Positions 28,967 through 36,069 of a stretch of 64,000 nt of DNA are shown here, one piece after another. This stretch comes from Pelomonas sp. Root1444 (GTDB taxonomy: Bacteria; Pseudomonadota; Gammaproteobacteria; Burkholderiales; Burkholderiaceae_C). The notes beneath the pieces are model-generated. The model saw nothing but the letters and a program-made list of their open reading frames with translations. It did not search any database and was not told where the DNA came from. How positions within the stretch are numbered: position 1 is the stretch's first letter; each line of letters starts with the position of its first letter. Location: contig NZ_LMFP01000003.1 in NCBI RefSeq assembly GCF_001426885.1, positions 1,237,701-1,301,700 on the forward strand, in the 5' to 3' direction. The position numbers were made by a program, and so were the translations under genes.

Positions 28967-30400
28967 TCAGTCTTCCAGGACCCAGGTGTCCTTGGTGCCG
29001 CCGCCCTGGCTGCTGTTCACCACCAGTGAGCCCTCCTTCAACGCGACCCGCGTCAGCCCGCCCGGCACCATGCGCACGGATGCCCCCGACAGCACGAAGG
29101 GTCGCAGATCAATATGACGGGGCGCGATGCCTGATTCGACGAAGGTCGGGCAGGTGGACAGCGACAGCGTCGGCTGCGCGATGTAGTTGCCGGGGTTGGC
29201 GACGATGCGCTCGCGGAAGGCCGCGATCTCGGCCTGCGTCGCCGCCGGGCCGACCAGCATGCCGTAGCCGCCCGCGCCGTGCACCTCCTTCACCACCAGC
29301 TCGCCCAGGTGGGCCAGCGTGTAGGCCAGGTCCTCCTTCTCGCGGCACACATAGGTGGGCACGTTCTGCAGGATGGGTTTCTCGCCGAGGTAGAACTCGA
29401 TCATCTTCGGCACGTAGGGGTAGATGGACTTGTCGTCGGCGATGCCGGTGCCGATGGCGTTGGACAGCGTCACCTTGCCGGCCTTGTAGGCACCGACCAG
29501 CCCCGCGCAGCCCAGCTGCGAGTCGGCGCGGAACACCTGCGGGTCGAGGAAGTCGTCGTCCAGGCGGCGGTAGATGACGTCCACCCGCTTGGGGCCGCGC
29601 GTGGTGCGCATGTACACGAAGCCGCCATCGACAAACAGGTCCTGGCCCTCGACCAGCTCCACGCCCATCTGCTGGGCCAGGAAGGCGTGCTCGAAGTAGG
29701 CCGAGTTGTACATGCCCGGCGTCAGCACGACGACGGTGGGGTCGGACACACCCGACGGCGCCACGCTGCGCAGCGTGTCCAGCAGCAGGTCGGGGTAGTG
29801 CGCCACCGGCGCGATGCGGTGCTGCACGAACAGCTCGGGGAAGAGCCGCATCATCATCTTGCGGTTCTCGAGCATGTAGCTCACGCCCGAGGGCACGCGC
29901 AGGTTGTCCTCCAGCACGTAGTAGTGGCCGCTGCCATCGGCGTGGCCGGCGCGCACGATGTCGACGCCGGCGATGTGGCTGTAGACGCCGCCCGGCACGT
30001 CCACGCCCATCATCTCCTTGCGGAACTGGGCGTTGTTCAGGATCTCGTCGGCGGGCACGATGCCGGCCTTCAGGATCTCCTGGTCGTGATAGACGTCGTG
30101 GATGAAGCGGTTCAGCGCCGTCACGCGCTGCGCCAGCCCGGCCTGCATCGACGTCCATTCGGCAGCCGGGATGACGCGCGGGATCAGGTCGAAGGGGATC
30201 AGCCGCTCGGTGCCCTCGCCGCTGTCCTTGTCGCCATACACAGCGAACGTGATGCCCACGCGCCGGAAGATCAGTTCAGCCTGCGCGCGCCGCTCGCGCA
30301 TCAGGGATTCGGGCTGCTCCGCCAGCCAGCGGGCATAGGCCTCGTAGTGGGCGCGGGTGGCGGTCCCCGCGGCATTCATCTCGTCAAAGGCGGTCTGCAT
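28967..30400 (-). CDS. Circularly permuted ATP-grasp protein (stand-alone)
   Basis: A 477-residue member of the circularly permuted ATP-grasp type 2 family (DUF404/DUF407). The mid-region shows the conserved YVLEDNLRVPSGVSYMLENR block, and the C-terminal part has the glycine-rich nucleotide-binding loop VVKEVHGAGGYGMLVGP. ATP-grasp enzymes ligate a carboxylate to an amine at the cost of ATP. With the alpha-E and transglutaminase-DUF2126 genes directly downstream it forms the predicted peptide-ligase operon. The start at 30400 has a GGAGCG-type ribosome-binding site. The product is unknown. Confidence 0.92.
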   Translation of the reverse strand: MQTAFDEMNAAGTATRAHYEAYARWLAEQPESLMRERRAQAELIFRRVGITFAVYGDKDSGEGTERLIPFDLIPRVIPAAEWTSMQAGLAQRVTALNRFIHDVYHDQEILKAGIVPADEILNNAQFRKEMMGVDVPGGVYSHIAGVDIVRAGHADGSGHYYVLEDNLRVPSGVSYMLENRKMMMRLFPELFVQHRIAPVAHYPDLLLDTLRSVAPSGVSDPTVVVLTPGMYNSAYFEHAFLAQQMGVELVEGQDLFVDGGFVYMRTTRGPKRVDVIYRRLDDDFLDPQVFRADSQLGCAGLVGAYKAGKVTLSNAIGTGIADDKSIYPYVPKMIEFYLGEKPILQNVPTYVCREKEDLAYTLAHLGELVVKEVHGAGGYGMLVGPAATQAEIAAFRERIVANPGNYIAQPTLSLSTCPTFVESGIAPRHIDLRPFVLSGASVRMVPGGLTRVALKEGSLVVNSSQGGGTKDTWVLED

Positions 30401-30480
30401 CGTCGCTCCTGTTCCCTGCCGCGTCGCAATTTACGCGCCCGCCCAGACAGAAGCTTCCGGTGCGCGCACGCACGACCAGC

Positions 30481-30513
30481 GTGCACGCCGCCCGATGTGC
30501 GGGCGGCATGCAC
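30481..30513. terminator. Strong hairpin after the TonB receptor gene
   Basis: GCCGCCCG (30487-30494) pairs with CGGGCGGC (30500-30507) around a 5-base loop. After one mismatch the stem extends by five more pairs (GTGCA with TGCAC). It lies 22 bases downstream of the TonB receptor stop on the minus strand. No T-run follows, so it may act as a transcript-end stabiliser or weak terminator. The remaining intergenic bases up to 30400 show no other feature. Confidence 0.45.
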
Positions 30514-30534
30514 GGTTGTACACCGGCTTGAGGA

Positions 30535-32547
30535 TCAGAAACGGATCTGCAGACCCGTACTGGCCGCGCGGCCGGGCTGGGGCGACAGGTCGCGAATGGT
30601 CGGCACGGCCGTCGCGTTGTAGGCCAGCTTGTTGCCGAGGTTGGTCAGCCGCAGGTACCACAGGCCGTCCAGGTCGCCCAGCTTGAGCTGCCGGGCCAGG
30701 CTGAAGTTGACCGTGCCGTAGCCCGGTGTCGGCTTGTCGAAGGCGTCGACCCGGTCCTGGCGGGCGGCCAGGCGCCATTCCAGCCGGCCCGACCAGTCGC
30801 CCTGGCGCGCCTCCAGGCCCAGCATCGCGCGGCGCGGCGCCAGCCGCGGCAGCGCCTCGCCGGTCTGCGTGTTCTCGCCGTGCACCATGTCGAACTGGCC
30901 CAGCAAGGCCAGCCACGACATGGCCTGCCAGCGGCCCTCCAGCTCGACGCCGCGCAGCCGCGCCGGCACGCCCTGGAAGACGTAGACCGGCAGCGTGCTG
31001 CCCGCCTCCTCGCCCGGGACGGTCTCGCCGTTGGCCTGCAGCGCGATGTAGTTCGAGAAGCGGGTCTCGTAGACGTTGACATGCGCATGGCTGCGCTCGC
31101 CCTCCCACTTCAGGCCGAAGTCGGCGCCATGCGAGCGCTCCAGCCCCAGCGTCGTGTCGCCGCGCTCGTAGGCGTCGGTGGCCAGGTGCAGGCCGTTGGC
31201 GAACAGCTCGTAATAGGCCGGCGCGCGCTGCGTGCGGTTCAGGTTGGCGCTGACGCTCCAGCCCCCCGCCAGCGGGTAGACGCCGCTGAACGCCAGGCTG
31301 GTCGGGCTGAAGCGGCGCTGCTGCGGCGAGCCGAAGCGGCCGTCGCTGTTGTCGGTGTCGCCGGCCGAATCGATGCGCACCTGCTCGTGCCGGGCGCCGG
31401 CCGACAGCTGCAGGTCGCCGAACCGGTACTGTTCCAGCACGAAAAGGCCGTTGTTGTGCGTGCGCGTGCTCGGCACGAAGGCCTCCTCGCCCAGGGCTGA
31501 GAAGTCCAGCGTCTCCCACTGCAGGCCCACGACGCCGTGCAGCCCGCCCAGCGGCGCATGAGTCAGCTCCAGGCGGCCGTCGGTGCCGGTGCTCTTGAAG
31601 GTCGTGCCGACCGCGCCGTCCTCGATCTCCGAGTGCTCGTAGCGGTTGCGGCTGAGCTGCCAGCCGACGTGGCGCACCGGCCCGTCCTCGGTGCTCCACT
31701 CGCCGGCCGTGGCCACGCGCTGGCGCTTCATCTTGATCTGGGCGGCGTCCTCCACGGTGGTGCCATAGGTGGTGCGGAAGTCGTCCACCGACACGCCGGC
31801 GTAGCCGCCCTTGAAGAACACCGAGCCGCCCAGCGCCGCGCTGTGGTCGTGCGAGGCCGAGTTACGCACCGAGGTGCGGCTCTCGCTGCCGTCGTCGGTC
31901 GGGCTGGAGAAGCGCGGCGCGCGCTGGTTGCCGGCATCGCGGCCGGAGAGGTCGGCATGCCAGCCCCAGCCGGCGTCGGCACGGCCGCCACCGCCGTCCA
32001 GCACGACGGCGCCGCTGCGGTCGTTGGACGGCCCGCCCAGGCGCACCTCGGCCGCGCCGCTCAGGCCGTCGATCAGCGTGCGCGGGATGCGGTTGTCCAG
32101 CGTGTTGACGACGCCGCCGACCGCATTGCCGCCGTACAACAGCGCTGCGGCGCCGCGCAGCACCTCGACCTTGTCGATGACCAGCGGGTCGATGGCCACG
32201 CCGTGGTCGAAGCTGAGGTTGGACGCATCCACCGACGCGCCGGAGTTGTTGAGGATGCGCACCCGGTCGCCGTCCAGCCCGCGGATGCTGGGGCGGCTGG
32301 CGTTCGGGCCGAAGTTGGTGGCGGCCACGCCAGGCAGGCCCTGCAGCGTGTCGCCCAGGTTGGAGGAACGGGTCAGCACGAGCTGGTCGCCGGAGAGGGA
32401 GTCGCTGGGCTGGGCCAGCACCTGGCTTTTCAGCGGGTTGCCGGTGACGACGACCTTGTCGAGGGATTCGGCGGGCTCGGCGTGAGCGGCGGAGACGAAG
32501 ACGGACAGACAGGCGGCCGCAACGGGCGCCAGAGCAAAGGAACGCAT
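30535..32547 (-). CDS. TonB-dependent outer-membrane receptor, ZnuD-like
   Basis: A 670-residue outer-membrane receptor. The ATG at 32547 starts a signal peptide (MRSFALAPVAAACLSVFVSA, then AHA) followed by a TonB-box-like stretch. The plug domain has the sequence GLDGDRVRILNNSGASVDAS and the block EVLRGAAALLYGGNAVGGVV, both typical of the ZnuD zinc-receptor group and its relatives. The barrel closes with a terminal Phe (GLQIRF), the usual outer-membrane assembly signal. A His-rich patch (SASHDHS) in the barrel supports a metal ligand. It follows a small His/Cys exported protein gene. No recognisable Zur box was found. Confidence 0.87.
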   Translation of the reverse strand: MRSFALAPVAAACLSVFVSAAHAEPAESLDKVVVTGNPLKSQVLAQPSDSLSGDQLVLTRSSNLGDTLQGLPGVAATNFGPNASRPSIRGLDGDRVRILNNSGASVDASNLSFDHGVAIDPLVIDKVEVLRGAAALLYGGNAVGGVVNTLDNRIPRTLIDGLSGAAEVRLGGPSNDRSGAVVLDGGGGRADAGWGWHADLSGRDAGNQRAPRFSSPTDDGSESRTSVRNSASHDHSAALGGSVFFKGGYAGVSVDDFRTTYGTTVEDAAQIKMKRQRVATAGEWSTEDGPVRHVGWQLSRNRYEHSEIEDGAVGTTFKSTGTDGRLELTHAPLGGLHGVVGLQWETLDFSALGEEAFVPSTRTHNNGLFVLEQYRFGDLQLSAGARHEQVRIDSAGDTDNSDGRFGSPQQRRFSPTSLAFSGVYPLAGGWSVSANLNRTQRAPAYYELFANGLHLATDAYERGDTTLGLERSHGADFGLKWEGERSHAHVNVYETRFSNYIALQANGETVPGEEAGSTLPVYVFQGVPARLRGVELEGRWQAMSWLALLGQFDMVHGENTQTGEALPRLAPRRAMLGLEARQGDWSGRLEWRLAARQDRVDAFDKPTPGYGTVNFSLARQLKLGDLDGLWYLRLTNLGNKLAYNATAVPTIRDLSPQPGRAASTGLQIRF

Positions 32548-32614
32548 GAGGGTACTTCCACGAGAAAACGCAAACGACCACACCCCGGGAGCGGGGCGCG
32601 GCAAGGCTTGGGGT

Positions 32615-32926
32615 TCAGGCGGAAGCGGGAGGCGCCCGCGCGGGCGGGAGGCCCAGGCTGACGGCGCGCGGGACGCTGCCCTGGGCAACCCACGGCGCGG
32701 CATGCGTGACCGTGGCGACCACCAGCGCAGGCGACTGGGTTGCGGGCGCGCCAGCGCCAAGATCCGCGGCGGTCAGGCACAGGTCGCAGTGAACCAGGTG
32801 GGCGATGCCCTCGCCCTGCCGGTCGTCGATGTGCGACAGCGCATGCACGCCCGCCATCGCTTGCGCGATGGGGAGCAGCAGGGCCAGCCAAAGTAGCCAG
32901 CCGCGAGCGTTGCGACGGAGGTTCAC
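32615..32926 (-). CDS. Small exported His/Cys protein, DUF2946-like
   Basis: A 103-residue protein with an N-terminal hydrophobic signal (WLLWLALLLPIAQAMAG) followed by a metal-ligand-rich segment, HALSHIDD then HLVHCDLCLTAA. The rest is Ala/Pro-rich. It resembles small DUF2946-type proteins found beside metal-related TonB receptors. It is encoded 67 bases upstream of the ZnuD-like receptor on the same strand. A periplasmic or membrane-anchored metal-handling or regulatory role is inferred from residues and neighbour only. It starts 50 bases from the divergent M20 gene. Confidence 0.7.
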   Translation of the reverse strand: MNLRRNARGWLLWLALLLPIAQAMAGVHALSHIDDRQGEGIAHLVHCDLCLTAADLGAGAPATQSPALVVATVTHAAPWVAQGSVPRAVSLGLPPARAPPASA

Positions 32927-32976
32927 GGGCGCAATCCTAAACTCCGGGACTTCACTGAGCCTGAAGTCACCCTGTC

Positions 32977-34182
32977 ATGAAGCTCATCGACACCATCCTG
33001 GCCGACGCGGCCGAGATCACGGCCATCCGCCGTGACCTGCACAAGCATCCCGAACTCTGCTTCCACGAGGAGCGCACCGCGGACGTCATCGCCAAGGCCC
33101 TGACCGACTGGGGCATCCCCGTGCACCGCGGCCTCGGCAAGACCGGCGTCGTCGGCATCGTCAAGAACGGCACGTCGGACCGCGCCGTGGGCCTGCGCGC
33201 CGACATCGACGCGCTGCCGATGACCGAGCGCAACGAGTTCCCGCATGCCAGCAGCATCCGCGGGCGCATGCATGCCTGCGGGCATGACGGTCACACGGCC
33301 ATGCTGCTCGCCGCGGCCAAGCACCTGGCAACCAACCGCAACTTCGACGGCACGGTATACCTCGTCTTCCAGCCTGCCGAGGAAGGTGGCGGCGGCGCGC
33401 GTGAGATGATCAAGGACGGCCTGTTCGAGAAGTTCCCGATGGAGGCCATGTTCGGCGCCCACAACTGGCCCGGCATGAAGGCCGGCCAGTTCGCGCTGAA
33501 GCCCGGCCCGGTGTTCGCCAGCAGCAACGAGTTCAAGATCACGCTCAAGGGCAAGGGCTCCCACGCCGCCATGCCGCACCTGGGGCTGGACCCGGTGCCC
33601 GCTGCCTGCCAGCTGGTCACGGCCTTTCAGACCATCATCAGCCGCAACAAGCGGCCGATCGATCCCGGCGTCATCTCCGTGACGATGATCCACGCCGGCG
33701 AGGCCACCAACGTCGTGCCCGACTCGGTCGTCATGGAAGGCACGGTACGCACCTTCACGCTGGAGCTGCTGGATCTGCTGGAGCGCCGCATGAAGGGCAT
33801 GACCGAGCAGCTGGCCGGCGCCTTCGAGTTGAGCGCCGAGTTCGAGTTCCGCCGCAACTACCCGCCGACCATCAACCACATCGCCGAGACCGAGTTCGCG
33901 CGCCGCGTGCTGACCGACATGGTGGGCGCCGACAACGTGCAGGAGTTCGAGCCAACCATGGGCGCAGAGGACTTCAGCTACTACCTGCTGGACAAGCCGG
34001 GCTGCTACTTCCTCATCGGCAACGGCGACGGCGAGCACCGCCTGGGCGGCCACGGCATGGGGCCATGCATGCTGCACAACCCCAGCTACGACTTCAACGA
34101 CGAGCTGATCCCGCTGGGCGGCTCGATGTGGGTTCGGCTGGCCGAAGAATGGTTGGCCCCTCGCCCGGTCTCGTCCCGCTGA
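32977..34182 (+). CDS. M20-family amidohydrolase (hippurate hydrolase-like)
   Basis: A 401-residue metallo-amidohydrolase of the M20D group, which removes acyl groups from amino acids (hippurate, N-acetyl or indole-acetyl conjugates). Metal-binding and catalytic signatures are visible: MHACGHDGHTAMLLAA, then QPAEEGGGGAREMI, the dimerisation-domain block THAGEATNVVPDSV-like (IHAGEATNVVPDSV), and the late MGAEDFSYYL. The length is usual. The ATG at 32977 lies in a short divergent space with the small His/Cys gene. Substrate not assignable. Confidence 0.92.
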   Translation: MKLIDTILADAAEITAIRRDLHKHPELCFHEERTADVIAKALTDWGIPVHRGLGKTGVVGIVKNGTSDRAVGLRADIDALPMTERNEFPHASSIRGRMHACGHDGHTAMLLAAAKHLATNRNFDGTVYLVFQPAEEGGGGAREMIKDGLFEKFPMEAMFGAHNWPGMKAGQFALKPGPVFASSNEFKITLKGKGSHAAMPHLGLDPVPAACQLVTAFQTIISRNKRPIDPGVISVTMIHAGEATNVVPDSVVMEGTVRTFTLELLDLLERRMKGMTEQLAGAFELSAEFEFRRNYPPTINHIAETEFARRVLTDMVGADNVQEFEPTMGAEDFSYYLLDKPGCYFLIGNGDGEHRLGGHGMGPCMLHNPSYDFNDELIPLGGSMWVRLAEEWLAPRPVSSR

Positions 34183-34201
34183 ACGCGGACGCGCCCAGCC
34201 G

Positions 34202-34251
34202 GTCCCCCGGGGGGACGGCGATGCCTGCGGCTTCGGGCCGCAAGCATCGCC
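34202..34251. repeat. Two adjacent strong hairpins
   Basis: GTCCCCC-G-GGGGGAC (34202-34216) is followed at once by GGCGATGC-C-TGCGGC-loop-GCCGCA-A-GCATCGCC (34217-34251), a 14-pair stem with one C/A mismatch and a TTCGG loop. They fill much of the 121-base gap between the M20 gene and the DUF1415 gene. There is no T-run. They may be a REP-like mobile repeat or an mRNA 3'-end protector. Confidence 0.6.
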
Positions 34252-34303
34252 AGCGCGGGCCGGCTTGGGAGCGGCCCGGCGCTCGGCCCGAAAGGCAAAT
34301 TCA

Positions 34304-34846
34304 ATGCATCAAGAACAAATCATCCAGGACACCCGCGACTGGGTCGTCAAGGCCATCATCGGCCTGAACCTCTGCCCGTTCGCGAAGGCGGTGCATGTCA
34401 ACGAACGAATCCGCTACGTGGTCAGCGACGCGACCGAACCCGAGGCGCTGCTGAAGGACCTGGCGCACGAGCTGCTGGCGCTGAACCGCGCCGACCCCGA
34501 GGTGGTGGACACGACGCTGCTCATCCACCCCAACGTCCTCACCGACTTCCTCGACTTCAACGACTTCCTCGACGCCGCCGACGCGCTGGTGGAGGAGTTG
34601 AAGCTCGACGGCATCCTGCAGATCGCCGACTTCCACCCCGACTACCAGTTCGAGGGCAGCGCGGCCGACGACATCACCAACTACAGCAACCGCGCGCCCT
34701 ACCCCACGCTGCACCTGCTGCGCGAGGAGAGCATCTCGCGGGCTGTCGAGGCGATGCCGGACACGGCAGCCATCTACGAAAACAATCTTGACACGCTGGC
34801 CCGTCTCGGCCATGCGGGCTGGCAGGCGCTCGGCCTCAAGCGCTGA
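34304..34846 (+). CDS. DUF1415 family protein
   Basis: A 180-residue cytosolic protein of the DUF1415 family, conserved in beta- and gammaproteobacteria but without a known activity. The family marker near the N terminus is present (WVVKAIIGLNLCPFAKAVH), as are FHPDYQFEG and the SNRAPYPTLHLLREESIS block. The ATG at 34304 (MHQEQIIQDTRDW) matches the family start; an in-frame GTG 39 bases upstream lacks support. Conserved Cys, His and Asp residues suggest an enzyme or metal site, but that is speculation. Confidence 0.92.
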   Translation: MHQEQIIQDTRDWVVKAIIGLNLCPFAKAVHVNERIRYVVSDATEPEALLKDLAHELLALNRADPEVVDTTLLIHPNVLTDFLDFNDFLDAADALVEELKLDGILQIADFHPDYQFEGSAADDITNYSNRAPYPTLHLLREESISRAVEAMPDTAAIYENNLDTLARLGHAGWQALGLKR

Positions 34847-34849
34847 GCG

Positions 34850-35202
34850 TCACTCCTTGACCCAGGACAGGCCACCGCCCTTCTTGGGTGAATTCGCGCG
34901 CGTGCGCAGCACGGCGTCGAAGCCGCTCTTGCCGCCGTTCCAGATCGCCGTCAGCAGGCTCACGACGTCCTCGCGCGTGAGGCGTCCAGGTCGGCACGGA
35001 ACTGCTTGATGGCCGCGGCCAGCATGTCGCGCGGCAGCTCCTGGTGCGTGGCCAGCACCACCAGCATGGCGGCATGCAGGTCCGGCCAGGCGCCGCACAG
35101 CAGCTGGATGCGCTTGAGCGCCTCGGCAGGCGCGGTGCGGCGGCCGGGGAGCACCCAGGCCAGCGTGTCGGCAGCGTCGTCGTCCGGCGAGGTCGCGTCC
35201 AT
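34850..35202 (-). pseudogene. Frameshifted small hypothetical gene
   Basis: A start at 35202 with a strong ribosome-binding site (AAGGAG) opens a frame reading MDATSPDDDAADTLAWVLPG and on to LDA, then a stop at 34960. A second frame, shifted by one base at about 34981, continues as LTREDVVSLLTAIWNGGKSG and ends at 34850. Joined, the two read as one small soluble protein of about 117 residues. A single-base deletion, or a sequencing error, best explains the break. The family is not recognised. It faces the DUF1415 gene, three bases from its stop. Confidence 0.65.
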
Positions 35203-35362
35203 GGCTCGTCTCCTTCGGGGCTGCAGATTTCGCGGCGCCGGGCCAGTGTCAATCATTTATGGCCCGGGCGCCCGAGGAAATCGGCACGCCGCGAGGCGGG
35301 ACATGCCGCCTGACGCCTCAGTCATGCGGCAAACTCCGCGGTTGCTTTCGTGCCCCGCCGCC

Positions 35363-36052
35363 ATGCAGCCCAAGACCCTCGCCCTGATCGACGATGACGC
35401 CGAGTATTCGGAATTCCTGACGCAGTTCCTGCAGGAGCAGGGCATCGCGGTCAGCCGCTTCGACGACAGCAACGCGCTGCTGGCCGCGCCGGAGGCCTTC
35501 GGCTTCGATTTCTACCTGGTCGACCTGATGCTGCCGGGCGTGAACGGTGTGGAGCTGATCAAGATCCTGCGCCGCCGCACCGATGCCGGCATCGTGGTCG
35601 TGTCCGGCCGCCTGGGGCCGGAGGTGTTCCGCGAGGTCATCACCGCCGGCGCCGACATGTACCTCGTCAAGCCGGTGCAGTTCGAGCAGGTGTCGCTGGC
35701 CATCGCCGCCGTGCAGCGCCGCGTCGCCAAGCCCGCCACCGCCGATGCGGCCTGGAAGCTGGACCGCGCCGCGGGCGAGCTCGTCGTGCCGGACGGCACG
35801 CGCATCCAGCTCAGCGAGGCCGACCGGCAGCTGCTGGAATGCTTTGCCCAGGCCGGCGGCGAGCCGGTCACGCGCGAGGCGCTGCTGAACAAGCTCGGCC
35901 GTGAGGTGCCCGAAGGCGAATCCGATGACGGCCTCTCGGCCACCATCTACCGGCTGCGCCGCCGCATCGAGCGCGCCACGCCCACCCTCGTGCCGCTGCA
36001 GAGCAAGTCGCGCGTGGGCTACGTCTTCCGCGCGCCGCTGCAGGTGATCTAG
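35363..36052 (+). CDS. OmpR-type response regulator
   Basis: A 229-residue regulator with an N-terminal receiver (about 4-118; acidic ALIDDDAEY, phospho-acceptor Asp in FYLVDLMLPG, Lys in YLVKPV). The C-terminal winged-helix DNA-binding domain occupies about 135-225, ending in SKSRVGYVFRAP. The ATG at 35363 is the first with the receiver intact; the longer frame upstream runs through the divergent gene. It converges with a cytoplasmic PAS/GAF sensor kinase, 17 bases apart. The two are plausibly a cognate pair although not co-transcribed. Confidence 0.92.
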   Translation: MQPKTLALIDDDAEYSEFLTQFLQEQGIAVSRFDDSNALLAAPEAFGFDFYLVDLMLPGVNGVELIKILRRRTDAGIVVVSGRLGPEVFREVITAGADMYLVKPVQFEQVSLAIAAVQRRVAKPATADAAWKLDRAAGELVVPDGTRIQLSEADRQLLECFAQAGGEPVTREALLNKLGREVPEGESDDGLSATIYRLRRRIERATPTLVPLQSKSRVGYVFRAPLQVI

Positions 36053-36069
36053 CAGCCTGCGCGGCAGCT

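Noticed and set aside
32927-32976. Possible Zur-type zinc operator upstream of the small His/Cys gene and receptor
   Set aside because: No AT-rich dyad resembling known Zur boxes could be found in the 50-base divergent space.
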